Source: Dictyobacter kobayashii (GTDB taxonomy: Bacteria; Chloroflexota; Ktedonobacteria; Ktedonobacterales; Ktedonobacteraceae). From it: a stretch of DNA of 64,000 bases. Location: the NCBI RefSeq assembly GCF_003967555.1, contig NZ_BIFS01000002.1, positions 1 to 64,000 of the forward strand, read 5' to 3'. The notes below the pieces were generated by a model. The model worked only from the letters and a program-made list of their open reading frames with translations, did no database searches and was not told where the DNA came from. The translations under genes and the position numbers were made by a program. Shown piece by piece: positions 1 through 9,728 of this stretch; the stretch's first letter is position 1, and every line of letters starts with the position of its first letter.

Positions 1-89
1 AACCAAAAAAAAAGCGCTCGTTCAAGCCTTCCCCGGCTTCTCCACCCTTTTCCTTTCTAGAGGCCGTTCCACGATCAACCAGGCACTCG

Positions 90-907
90 CCCCTTGGCTC
101 ACCCCCGCCTTTCTCAGCTTCTCATGAGCGCAGCTCCACCCCTGCTCCGTACGTCATCTTGCTCCAATCTTTCTGCAAGCCCTCTCGAAACATCGATCTC
201 TCCGACAAACTCAACATGTGCGCGCGATTGCCGTAACCATCTAACAGCGCCGCCTCATCCGCTATCTCCAAAAACACGCTATTCCAATCGGCAGAACCGC
301 AAATCGATCGGTATTGCTAACAAGTGACACTTTCATAAGAGTCTAACACAGCTGAAATAACACTGATGACCGGCACATCTTCTGGTTAAATGATTATAAT
401 CCCAATCATCCAGGATTAACACTTCTACCTTCCTCAGTTGCCCAACACCCTCGTTAAACGCAGTTCCTTTTGCTCCACCAACAACTCATTCACCACTCCC
501 GCCGCACTATAAAACCGCACCCGTCTCCCCTGCCGACACGCCGCCATCCCCAATCCCGTCGCAATATGCGTCTTTCCCAATCCAGGATTGCCCATCAGAA
601 TAATCGTTCCGCCTGCTCAATATATCCTCCTTGCGCCAGCTTCAACACTCGACCTTATTTACCCCTCCTACCTGGCTAAATCAAAGCTCGATACATCCTT
701 GATGATCGAAATTCGCCGCCCCAATCGCTCGCTCAATCCGATTCACCTTCCGCTGCGCCATCTCCGCTTCACATAACGCCAACAAATATTGCTCAGGCGT
801 CGAGTCTCCACGCGCGCATCTTGCGCATATTGTTCATAGTTCTGCACAAACGTTGACAGCCTCAGCTGCCCCAAATACTCTTCCGTAACGCTTTCTGGGT
901 CATACAT
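90..907 (-). pseudogene. istB: IS21-family istB remnant (transposition helper ATPase)
   Basis: On the minus strand an ATG at 907 follows GGAGGG and opens MYDPESVTEEYLGQLRLS, typical of an IstB N-terminus. The reading then jumps frame to a stretch resembling the IstB linker (EAEMAQRKVNRIERAIGAAN) and reaches a degenerate Walker A (NPGLGKTHIATGLG, about 555-597). Further fragments include a Walker-B-like EVLILDDW and VEFVGE near 200. IstB is the AAA+ ATPase that acts with the IstA transposase. Stops and frameshifts in every frame make this a dead gene. It lies downstream of istA on the same strand, as in IS21 elements. The 3' limit near 90 is approximate. Confidence 0.75.
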
Positions 908-2075
908 CCCTCCTCTACCACCGGCTTGTCACGATCGCTCATACCTCGCCAGATCAATCCTCAGACTCCTGGCTTCCCCTTCTCCTCTTGCCTCCACTCC
1001 TTTCTGCTCCCAACAACTCCGAGACGCAATACTCCACCCCATCCACATGCACACACCCATAGGCCAACGCCTGCTTGATCGCCAGTTCAATCACCTCGCT
1101 CTCGTATTATCTCTTGATTTCAACACGCCCAGTTCCTATGAACTCTTTCACCCTTCCCTCTTTCTCCGGCCACTTCTTCACCTGCACTCTTTTGAGCCAC
1201 TTCGAAAAACTCGCCAGTTTTTCTTTTTAAGCAACGGCATGCTCGAACGATCCTGGCTTCTTGCATTGATCAATCCACACTAATGCGCGGTTTGTCTACA
1301 CTCCCCTCTTCGCTCATAGTTTGTCTCGTCGTGCCGCTGCCGACCACTTCACGTCTTTCCGCCACATCTCCAGCATGAAACGCCGACTTATTCTTTACCT
1401 GCTCGCTTCAGTCACTAGTGGCATTATTATATACCGATTCGTCCAATATTTTTCAATTTTTACTTATACCGTCACTTCTTCGCTTCCCGAATCTCCGCAC
1501 TTCATTATTTTTTCCCTGCCGCACCCTCGCAGATGCCCACGTTTTCTCCCAGTATCTCTCCGATCGTGGTTTCTTCTCCCCTCTAACCTACCTTCCCATT
1601 CTCCTTTATTCGCATTGATAGGCTTCCCGCAAAAACACCTCATTCAAATCTTATAGCTTTCACCCGCGTCACGGGCACAAGACTATGCGTTCTTAATCCC
1701 ACCCCAGTTTCCGACTCCTTCTCGCGCAGTAGGGCGTACAAAAACGCTGACTCAAAGAGATAGTGGCTCCGCATCCCACAAAACTCCTTCTCCTCTCGCG
1801 TCCGCTCTCCTCCCTCCGCTACATCACGCAGCGCCACATTATCATGAAATAATCCGCTGCGGCACCCCCCCAAAGTACGCAAAGGCATCCCGATGCCCTT
1901 GCAAAAAACATCCAGCCGCTGCGTCGGGAACGCCTCCTACATCAGTTGCCCGTCGAAATAACATCCCAACACAAATACTGCACCTTCACCGGCTCGTTCC
2001 CCCCAGTCCACCACCGTCCCCGTAGGTAGCCAGCAGCGAAGGTGACATTGTTTTTCCTTTTCTGACCGGCTCCCT

Positions 2076-2109
2076 CCAAACCCGCGGCGCCTTTCAACGC
2101 ACCGGCTTT
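2076..2109 (-). ncRNA. Group II intron domain V
   Basis: The minus strand reads GAAAGCCGGTGCGTTGAAAG and then a partner arm GGCGCCGCGGGTTTG. This resembles the domain V stem-loop of CL-class introns (AGCCGG/GCGUUGAAAG/GGCGC/CCGGUUU). It lies about 55 bases before the 3' splice end, leaving room for domain VI. One or two stem pairs appear lost, consistent with decay. Confidence 0.7.
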
Positions 2110-3885
2110 CCAGCATTCATAGTTCTCCTGTCCTGAGCGTTGATACTTGTTGCGTCTGTGTGGCGTCCTGTTTGATTGTCCAAGGCAGTGTTGGCAGGGA
2201 CGAGCGTTTTCTCCGAGCGGCCATAGTGGGACCCATTGCGGCTTCTCTCGACCTGTTACTTGTTCAGTTTTTCAATCCCGATGTGATGCACCTTCTATCT
2301 TAAGTGGTCATGCGGCCCCGCATTTCACATGTTTGGGCCAGGGTCGCCGTTCTATTTCTGACCGTAATCCAGGCTATTGCTTCATTTCGTCCTCAAATGG
2401 TGCGGTGCATCCAGGTAGAGATGCCTCCCCAAGTGGCTACAAGTCTTGTTCCCTTCACGCGAGACCGTGACTCTGCAACGCTTTCGTTATTTTCTTACCC
2501 CTCTGACTATCTATTTCCCTTTGTTACTCGGTAACCTTCTTTATATATTTTGGTTTGCTCGCTAAACGTTTCGTGAGCGATTGTTCATCACCCACTTGAT
2601 TTGCGGGAGCGTTAAAGGTTAAGGGCCATCCGGACGTAATTTACAACCCCCGAATATTCAAGCTGTAATGCATGATGTGAAGTCTCTCGTTGGAGCAACT
2701 CTGCTCGTGAGAGGCTTTCCTTTGCGATTACTGCTTGCATTTGTTTCGACCGACCTTTCTGGTACTTTCGACCGGCCTCCATTGATGTTCGGCCTCTTCG
2801 GCCCGTTTTTGTCGCGTCGGTTTGTGTCCCAGTGAATCGTATTTCGTTTAATTGAGAATTTGGCAGCGCTGTCCCGTGTGTGGGTAATCAAACGATCTTC
2901 TCGTCGAGAGATTGAGCTGAGTTCTTCAAGCAGAAACTTTCGGAGCCGTTGCTAATAACCTCTGCTTCATTCCTTGGAGCCAACAAACGACAGGGCGAAA
3001 ATCTTTGATACCTACGTATCTCAGTAGGTCGAAAGCCGGGGCTTGGGACCGATGGAGGGAAGCTTATTGGGCCTGGTTGCTTTGATCTTGTGGCAGCTCT
3101 CTTCTGTCCGCTGTTGTTCCGGGGGCGCGGTTAATCAGGCGATGGTAATTCACTGATTTGGCCTTTTTTACTCCCTTCTGTGTATTCGGATAAGTTCGTC
3201 TCCACAAAATCTATCCAGTTTCTGAAGCAGGATATTGGAGAGACCGATCAAGCTTCCTGTGGAACTTCCACTAGTTGTTGAGCTTCCAGTCTTCCATGTA
3301 GCCTGCATCGAGAAGCTTTTTGACGAGATTGAGAAATCGCCCATCCTGGATGTGTTCGCGAGTGCCGAAATGATGAGATTATGGTCAAGGGAGCCAAAAC
3401 AGTCAGCTATGTCGCCCTCGATGATCCAAACTGTGCCTTGCCAATTCGGTAGACTTCTCGGAGAGCCGTATGGCATCCTCGTCCTTCACGAAGCCGTGAG
3501 AGTGTTCGCTGAATGTCCCATCGAAGTAGGCATCTAGGATCATTCTCATAACCTCAGCCAAGAGTTTGTCACTCCAAAACAGGTATGCCGAGCGGTCTCT
3601 TTTTCCCGTTCTTTTTCAAGATGTAGTTCTTCGCGCTGGTTGCCACTGATATCGTTCCTCTTCAGTGCAGCAATGATGGCTTCAAAGGTTTCCAGAGAGT
3701 GGCCGTCAGCCGTTTCTTCCGTCACGCCGGGCGTCATCGCGCCAGCATTTCGTAGACTCGACCGTAGGCAGTTAAGTACAGATTTGTGTTGTACAGTTGT
3801 CTGTAGACGCGCTTTAATGCAAGCCCCGCTTGCCGCGTTCACGGAGAAGCCCTAAATACGTTTCGGTTGTCTGCAATTTCGCATA
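2110..3885 (-). pseudogene. ltrA: Group II intron-encoded reverse transcriptase/maturase, decayed
   Basis: Minus-strand fragments in shifting frames follow the order of intron-encoded proteins. First comes LRERGKRGL...VYRQLYNTNLYLTAYGRVYENAGAMTPGV (about 3870-3690). Next are GKKRPLGIP and DKLLAEVMRMILDAYF (about 3600-3530), then GTVWIIEGDIADCFGSLDH (RT block 2/3, about 3440-3390). FVGSKE and RLRKFLLEEL lie near 2990-2920, followed by LITHTRDSAAKF. The YADD catalytic box expected near 3020 is not readable in any frame. At least four frame changes and several stops show the protein is dead. Confidence 0.75.
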
Positions 3886-4920
3886 CCTCCATGCATTAGT
3901 AACTTCTTGATACCTTCCCTCTGCGTGGGTATCTTTCACGCACTCTGGCCTGCCTTCGCAGGCTGCCCCTTTGATTTCGTTGGATCAGCGTTGTTCCATT
4001 GAAGTCTCGTATGGGGGTTCCGTCGCCATGAGTTTCGCAACTTTTAGGCGATCCCGCTTTTGCGCATATGCAACGTGTAGTGTGTTTAGGTGCCCGTTTG
4101 TTCTCTTTCGGTTCATTACCCGCCATTCATCAGAGGGGGTGTTATCATGAGGACTGGGGTCTCATGCTTTTCTGATGTCGTTCTTTCAGGCATGGTTTTA
4201 ACGGATGCAAGTGATCATCATGCGAGAACTCAGGTTTAGCAATTGGCCAGCTTCACCATGCACACAGGACTTGCAGAGCAACTCTTTACATGCCTTCAAG
4301 GGTTCTCCGCGTTTCCAACATGCTGTTTTCCCCTTTGCGTTTCCGCTCCAGGTCGTTGGATGTCCTAGAGGTTCATTACCCCTTCCTCTCCCGTGTTACA
4401 CGGGTATTGCATATGCACCGACACGGCGCACCCAGTCACATTGCGCATCCTCCCCGGGCTCATAGCTCAGCGGCACATACACCTCCCCAGACTCCCGACG
4501 CCGCTTCCACTTCCCCACCTCCATCCGCACCCGCGACTCACACCCGCCATATCCCTCCTCTCGAATCACCTCATAGATCCGCGCTGCCGTATATCTCTGC
4601 TTCACCGCAAACGCTCCTGCTCCTCCAACATCTCCTCCACACGCCGCCGATACGGCTCATACACCAACCTTCCCTGCCGCCTGCCTGGCTCGTTCTTCCC
4701 CTTCACCTTCCTGCCCTCACTCCCCACCGCCTCCTTGATCACCTTCCGACTCCATCCCCCTCGCGCGCAATCTGCCGCTGGCTCTTGCGCTCCACATAAT
4801 ACGCCCGTCGAATCTGTTCCCTTTCTTCCTCTCGTATCGCCACTGCCTCTTCCTCCTCACATTTATCATCAGTTCTCTTTTGCCTGTTTTCTCCCTATCA
4901 TACATGCCTCCCCCGCTCCC

Positions 4921-5086
4921 TGGCAACCTTTTCGTTATCACTTCCCTATTTCCATATCCTCCTATATGTTCATTCACCTCTTCTCTATGTATCAATCAAT
5001 ATCACTCTTTTATCACTTCCCTTCTTCCCACCACACAAAGAGCCTGCAGCTCCTCTTCTGGCAACCTTTTCTTTATCACTGGGGGC
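4921..5086. repeat. Terminal-type direct repeats at the IS21 right end
   Basis: The string GGCAACCTTTTCGTTATCAC at 4921-4941 recurs as GGCAACCTTTTCTTTATCAC near 5061-5080, and a partial copy (ctcttttatcacttccc) lies between them. IS21 elements carry multiple short terminal repeats as transposase-binding sites, and these lie just outside the istA start. The exact element boundary and a target duplication were not found. Confidence 0.45.
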
Positions 5087-5214
5087 CTGGTGGCTCCCTT
5101 TTCTGGCTCTCCGCCACAAAAAGTGAGCTTGATTGCTTGAACAAAGCTGCAGAGATTTGATAGACTGTCATCGATACATGGCTGTGAGACACATGTGGCA
5201 AGGAGTGCAGTTCG

Positions 5215-6540
5215 ATGAGTAATTCAGACACAATCTCTTCTCCATTTTTTCCTCTCCCCGACGGGATCAGCATTTTGGGATTTGAAGCCTCAGACACTGG
5301 CCTGGTGGTGAGCATTACCTGCCATCTTTCTTTCGCCCTCTGCCCAGGATGCCAGCAGCGTTCAGAACGAATACATAGTTCATATCGAAGATTGGTCGCC
5401 GATGTTCCAAGCAGCGGCCGTCAGGTGACCCTGGCTCTCACTGTGCGGAAATTTATCTGCGGCGTCCCAGCGTGCTCTCACAAAATTTTTACTGAGCGTA
5501 TGCCAGATTTCGTGCGCCCGTATGCGCGCCTGACCAACCGTTTGCTCCAAGCTCTCCAGGACGTGGGGGTTGCTACCTGTGCAGAGGCAGGAGTGCGTTT
5601 GGCTCCGAAGTTGGGAATGTCAGTCACCGCAACGACGCTGCTTCGTCGCATGCGCGAGCGGTCTGTCCCAACTCCCGATGCCGTTCGAATTCTTGGCGTG
5701 GACGATTGGGCCTGGCGAAAAGGTATGACATACGGAAGTATTCTCGTCGATCTTGAGCGGCGATGCCCCATCGAGATCCTCCCCGACCGCAAGGCCGAAA
5801 CAGTGGAGGCTTGGTTACGGCTTCATCCAGAAATTGAGGTCGTCAGCCGGGATCGTGCAGGTGCCTACGCTGAGGCGGTACGAAAAGGAGCACCACAGGC
5901 ACTCGAAGTTGCGGATCGATTTCACCTGTTAAAAAATCTCCGCGAACATCTCCGTGATTTTCTGCTTCGCAAACATACCCTGCTGCCAGAAGCCGAGGAA
6001 GTTGTTTCGGATGCCATTCCACAAAAAGCGCGAGGAAGACCAAAGAATGCCTCCTCTGTTACTCCTCCTGCCGATCAAGAGAAGCCTCTTTTTCGCAAGA
6101 TGTCAGCAAGCTTGCGAGAGTATGAAGATCGAACTACCTCTCAAACGCAGGTGACATTGGCGCAAGAACGCAAACAAGCGAGCCGAGCACGACGGTATGC
6201 GTGCTATGAAGCGGTTCGAGAACTCCACCAACAAGACTTTTCCGGACGTGAAATTGCCCGTCGTTTGCAACTCTCTCGCCACAAGGTGATGCAATTCATT
6301 CAGGCTGAGGGTTTCCCTGAACGGGTCCCTTCTGTGCCCAAGCCGAGCATTCTTGATCCCTACAAACCTTGATTTTGGAACGCTGGGCACAAGGGTGCCA
6401 TAACGGAACCCAGATCTACCACGAGATCACACTGGCCGGATATACTGGCTCGGAGCCTTTACTTCGGCTCTTTATCACGCAGCTTCGTAAACAACAGAGA
6501 CAAGAACAGGTCTGCGTCCCCACATCTCCGGCTTTGGCTG
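5215..6540 (+). pseudogene. ISL3-family transposase, frameshifted near its C-terminus
   Basis: An ATG at 5215 with AAGGAG nine bases upstream opens a 385-residue frame. It has the zinc-finger-like N-terminus of ISL3 transposases (CPGCQQRSERIHSSYRRL, then VRKFICGVPACSHKIFTERM). The DDE domain contains LGVDDWAWRKG, EVVSRDRAGAY and EVADRFHLLKNL. A second helix-turn-helix-like stretch (GREIARRLQLSRHKVMQFI) precedes a stop at 6370-6372. The family sequence continues in another frame as LERWAQGCHNGTQIYHEITLAGYTGSE to about 6500, so a one-base change broke the gene. Downstream of about 6540 the resemblance ends, so the C-terminus is also truncated. Confidence 0.85.
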
Positions 6541-7333
6541 CTTGTAAGAATTGGCATCCTGCCACAAACACAAATTCCGTGGGAATGGAATATCACCAGG
6601 GGTTTACAGCCACTGGTGAAAAATCACAATCTCCTCGTAGAACACCTCTTTCCCCATCATGCCATCCTTTCTGGGCCTCATATTCTCCCGCTTCCTGACT
6701 GATCTGCGCCATCTCATCCAAGACCGCATCCCTCTCTGCCCTCGCTCTTCATTTATGACGGTGCAGCGACATATTTGCCGCACACAAAAACCACACTCCC
6801 TGCGCACCGCAAACTCATGTTTGTCAATTTATGGCAACACAGGGCAACAAACGTCAATTCTTGTCAACTCCTGGTAACCCGTCGCCCTTCCTCCTCTCCT
6901 CGCAGCGCGTTCCTACACAAATATGCACAATATGGCATACAACCGCATCTCCCCACCGTGCCAGGCCACCTGACAAAACGCGCATCAGAACAATAACAGG
7001 CAAAGTGATTACAGAGTGATGAGCACATGATGAGCGTATGTTCACTCCATGCTCCCACACAAGCCGTCACCCAACGCTGCTATATGTGACGGCGCACCAC
7101 CATATATACCACAAAAAAGCACACTCCTCTCACATCACCAAAGGGCTCCCTCTTCCCCTATGAACATGCAGGACACTGCACACACCGGCTAGAGGCTCAT
7201 CCTTCCCTCTCGCACACGCATACATGCAAGCCTGTTCAATATCGTACCTGATTCCTTTTACGAACGACGGCTGCAGTTCCTGTTATTACTGAGCACTATT
7301 TGTGCGGGAGAACCCTTTTATTCGACAAACAAC
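6541..7333. other. Non-coding stretch, no gene recognised
   Basis: Short open frames occur here but none has a ribosome-binding site or a recognisable family. Pyrimidine-rich composition resembles the IS-debris zones elsewhere in the window (for example 9900-10020 and 45900-46000). The sequence probably holds transposon remnants too decayed to name. Confidence 0.4.
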
Positions 7334-7572
7334 ACAAAGGCTGGAATGAGGAAGCGTCGAAAGCCTCTCATCTGAAATGAGTTCGAAGATTCCGCGCAAT
7401 TATCAAATGGCCAGATCCGTCCGTTTCCTGGCTCTATTGACCATTGGCTCTCCCTCCGTCGTGGGCTATCGTATCAATAGGTGGTTGATTGGTCCTGATC
7501 CAACCATCCAACCATGGAAAGAGAGCCATGACGGGCTTCGACTCGTTCCTGGCGACTATCTAGCAAGCGGGA
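7334..7572 (+). repeat. Dispersed upstream cassette, copy 1 (before histidine kinase)
   Basis: From acaaaggctggaatgaggaa to about 7572 this closely matches 22061-22330. Shared landmarks are gaatgaggaagcgtcgaaag, atggccagatccgtccg, aggtggttgattg and catccaaccatggaa. Relative to copy 2 it lacks about 29 bases before agagagccatg. It still carries the first codons of a GlxA-like gene (M-T-G-F-D-S-F-L-A-T-I) ending in a stop. The histidine kinase begins about 47 bases further on. Confidence 0.8.
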
Positions 7573-7618
7573 GAGACTGTGTATCAAGGATGAGGTATGT
7601 GAAAGGGGACATGACGAC

Positions 7619-9193
7619 ATGAAATCTATAACCGAAGAAAGAAAATGGGAAGAGAAGAGCAACGAGCAGTATGCGTTTATTGATGCGCTGCCTCAATTGA
7701 TCTGGATCGTTCAACCGGATGGTTGCGTTGCCTATACTAACCAACGCTGGCGTGACTATAGCGGTGAACAACAATTGCCTTCCCGTGCTAACCTGTTCTT
7801 GCAGCAAGAAATATGGCCTGAGAACCTTCATCCTGAGGACCGAGCATACGTTCTGGCACTGCAGCAACAGGCTTTTGAGACCGGTGTACCGCTTACCGTG
7901 AGATATCGTCTGAGAGAGGGACATACAGGTGCCTATCGCTGGTTTCTCGCACAGGTTGTCCCATACTATAATGAAGCGGGAAAGATTGTACGATGGATGG
8001 TTAGCTGCACCGACATCGATGACCAGAAACAAACCGAAGATACATTGCGTCAGAGCCAGGAGCGTGTGGACCTGCTGATGCGCTCCAGCTTGATTGGCAT
8101 CTTTGTCGCTGAGGATAATGAGATTGTGGATGCGAATACCACCTTTCTCCGCATGACAGGATATAGCCAGAAAGACCTGGATCAGCGAAATATTCAGTGG
8201 ACAACAACGACGCCGGCACTCGCCTCTTCATTTCCGGAACAGGTCCATCAGGAAGTAGTGGTGCAACACTACAAGACCCCGTTCGAAACAGAATTGGTGT
8301 GTAAAGATGGTAGCAAGCTCCCTGTTTTATTGGGGGGCATCGCTGTTCATGGCCAGATGCTACAAGGCATTGGCATTGTCATGGATAATGCTGCTCGTCA
8401 CGAGTTGCAGCAGCGGAAGGACTCTTTTGTAAGCATCGTGAGTCATGAACTGAAAACGCCCATCACCTCTTTAAAACTGCAAAATCAAGTTTTACGGAAG
8501 CAACTCAAGAAGCAGGGCATTTCTGATCTCGAGATCGCGTCTGATCGCATGGACGTGCAACTGAATGCGATTGCACGCATGGTCGACGAGTTACTTGATA
8601 TCTCACGTATGCAAGCGGGAAAGCTGGCATATGCCAGAGACCTGGTCGATCTGGATATGGTGCTCAGAGAGGTCATTAGCCTTTTTCAGCGGATGCAAAC
8701 AACCCATACCATTGCCCTTCATCGCACCCCGGCACCCGTTTTTATCATCGGAGATCGCGACCGCATCGAGCGCATCTTTTTGAATATTCTGAGCAACGCC
8801 ATTAAATACGCGCCCTCCGCTCCGTTGATCGATGTGCTATTGACGACCTCGGAGGAGAGCGTCACCGTCAGTATCCGTGATCAGGGGATTGGCATTCCAC
8901 AGGAGCTACAGGAGAAAATTTTTGACCGCTTCTACCGGGCGGCTCCCTTACAGCAGCACGCCTTTCCAGGTCTCGGGCTGGGTTTGTATATTGTCGCAGA
9001 AATTATCAAGCATCATGGGGGAACCATTCGCGTTGAAAGCGAACTGGGAAAAGGTGCAACCTTTCATATCACGTTCCCCCTGCCCACTCCGGAATACCTT
9101 CCTGTAGGAGAAAGGAGCAAGAGCAATGGAGAAGGAGCAACAAATACGCTCTCAACAGACCAGCGGCAACCATATTCTCATCGTCGACGATGA
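7619..9193 (+). CDS. PAS-domain sensor histidine kinase
   Basis: This 524-residue protein is predicted cytosolic, since no membrane segment is seen. A PAS/PAC unit (about 17-140) holds WIVQPDGCVAYTN and YRWFLAQVVPYYNEAGKI. A second PAS unit covers about 146-255. The HisKA H-box is FVSIVSHELKTPIT with the phospho-accepting His near 276. The ATPase domain has an N-box (NILSNAIKYA), a G1 box (DQGIGIP) and a G2 box (GLGLGLYIV). It would autophosphorylate and pass phosphate to a receiver, most likely the next gene, which overlaps its 3' end by 68 bases. The signal is unknown. The ATG at 7619 overlaps another ATG at 7611. A repeated cassette lies directly upstream. Confidence 0.93.
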   Translation: MKSITEERKWEEKSNEQYAFIDALPQLIWIVQPDGCVAYTNQRWRDYSGEQQLPSRANLFLQQEIWPENLHPEDRAYVLALQQQAFETGVPLTVRYRLREGHTGAYRWFLAQVVPYYNEAGKIVRWMVSCTDIDDQKQTEDTLRQSQERVDLLMRSSLIGIFVAEDNEIVDANTTFLRMTGYSQKDLDQRNIQWTTTTPALASSFPEQVHQEVVVQHYKTPFETELVCKDGSKLPVLLGGIAVHGQMLQGIGIVMDNAARHELQQRKDSFVSIVSHELKTPITSLKLQNQVLRKQLKKQGISDLEIASDRMDVQLNAIARMVDELLDISRMQAGKLAYARDLVDLDMVLREVISLFQRMQTTHTIALHRTPAPVFIIGDRDRIERIFLNILSNAIKYAPSAPLIDVLLTTSEESVTVSIRDQGIGIPQELQEKIFDRFYRAAPLQQHAFPGLGLGLYIVAEIIKHHGGTIRVESELGKGATFHITFPLPTPEYLPVGERSKSNGEGATNTLSTDQRQPYSHRRR

Positions 9194-9518
9194 TCCTATC
9201 CTAGGTGGCCTTCTTGTGGATATCTTCCAGGATGAATCCTATCAGGTATCGCACGTACTGAGTGGAGAAAGGGCGCAGGATGTGTTGCAAACAGAAACTC
9301 CAATGTTAGTGCTCCTGGATTACCATCTTCCAGGCATGAATGGTCTGGAACTTGCCCATTGGATGCGCAAGAGAGAGGCATCTCGCCATACCCCTATTAT
9401 TCTCATGAGTGCAGATGTGCCTGCAGCCGCTCACAGCGAGGTGCACCTGAGAACCTTGCGGAAGCCTTTTGAATTGGAGAGGATCCTCCAATGGGTGGCT
9501 GAATTGCTTGCCGCGTGA
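9126..9518 (+). CDS. Single-domain response regulator (CheY-like receiver)
   Basis: The protein has 130 residues and consists of a receiver domain only. The acidic pocket is D21-D23 (LIVDDDP), the phospho-acceptor is D65 (LVLLDYHLPGMNG), the switch Ser is near 95 (ILMSAD) and the conserved Lys is 113 (LRKPF). There is no output domain, so it probably acts by protein contact or in a phosphorelay. It overlaps the histidine kinase by 68 bases in another frame, which indicates coupled translation. Its last codons and stop lie inside the left arm of a 30-bp perfect palindrome (9509-9574). AAGGAG-like purines sit within the kinase gene just upstream. Confidence 0.92.
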   Translation: MEKEQQIRSQQTSGNHILIVDDDPILGGLLVDIFQDESYQVSHVLSGERAQDVLQTETPMLVLLDYHLPGMNGLELAHWMRKREASRHTPIILMSADVPAAAHSEVHLRTLRKPFELERILQWVAELLAA

Positions 9519-9574
9519 ACCACAGATAGTCTCGAGGGGTGGGACCCTCGAGACTATCTGTGGTTCACGCGGCA
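9509..9574. terminator. 30-bp perfect inverted repeat over the response-regulator stop
   Basis: Arms 9509-9538 and 9545-9574 are exact complements, separated by the loop gtggga. The left arm includes the last two alanine codons and the TGA of the response regulator. No T-run follows. It may serve as an intrinsic or mRNA-stabilising hairpin, or mark the scar of an insertion, since IS3 debris starts just beyond. Confidence 0.7.
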
Positions 9575-9674
9575 TCATTTGGACCGGAGATATGTATACT
9601 GGTACCAAGAAAACTGGACAGGTCCATGAGATAAAATAGCAGGAAGGAGAGGTGTTTTTCTAAGGAGGAAAACC

Positions 9675-9728
9675 ATGGCAAGTTCACCAAAAAAGTACAG
9701 CAGCAATTTCAAAGCAAAAGTGGCGTGA
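9675..9728 (+). pseudogene. IS3-family orfA N-terminal remnant
   Basis: A strong ribosome-binding site (taaggaggaaaacc) precedes an ATG at 9675. It opens MASSPKKYSSNFKAKVA, very like the N-terminus of IS3-family OrfA proteins, then stops with TGA at 9726. No further OrfA homology is visible, so only the element's left edge survives. Confidence 0.55.

Larger units (their letters stand above)
2022..4431 (-). mobile_element. Degenerate group II intron inserted in istA
   Basis: The intron begins at 4431 on the minus strand with GTGCGCC, matching the group II 5' consensus GUGYG, directly after the istA codons for CDW. It contains a decayed reverse transcriptase and a recognisable domain V at 2076-2109. 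It ends with CTAC at 2022, after which istA resumes as GTVVDW, so removing it nearly restores the transposase. Size (2.4 kb) and layout fit a bacterial ORF-containing group II intron, and the domain V and protein type suggest class CL/IIB. The encoded protein is broken, so it cannot be mobile on its own. The end points come from consensus and host-gene continuity and may be off by a few bases. Confidence 0.8.
930..4843 (-). pseudogene. istA: IS21-family istA transposase remnant, split by a group II intron
   Basis: A GTG at 4843 follows AGGAGG and opens a chain resembling the IstA N-terminus: IRRAYYVERKSQRQIARE, then QRYTAARIYEVIREEGYGG and VYVPLSYEPGEDAQCDW ending at 4432. The chain resumes near 2021 with GTVVDWG, then VFVLGCYFDGQLM, EAFPTQRLDVF, AYFGGVPQRI and FCGMRSHYLFESAF (about 2010-1750). 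That order matches the DDE integrase region of IS21 transposases. Several frameshifts and stops are present even outside the intron, so the transposase was decaying independently. Exon-like C-terminal debris continues to about 930, just before istB. Confidence 0.8.

Noticed and set aside
3235..3537. Plus-strand open frame of 100 codons in the intron
   Set aside because: It is the complement of the decayed reverse transcriptase, whose motifs are on the minus strand.
6369..6372. Programmed frameshift in the ISL3 transposase
   Set aside because: No slippery sequence or following structure is evident, and the C-terminus is also truncated, so decay is simpler.
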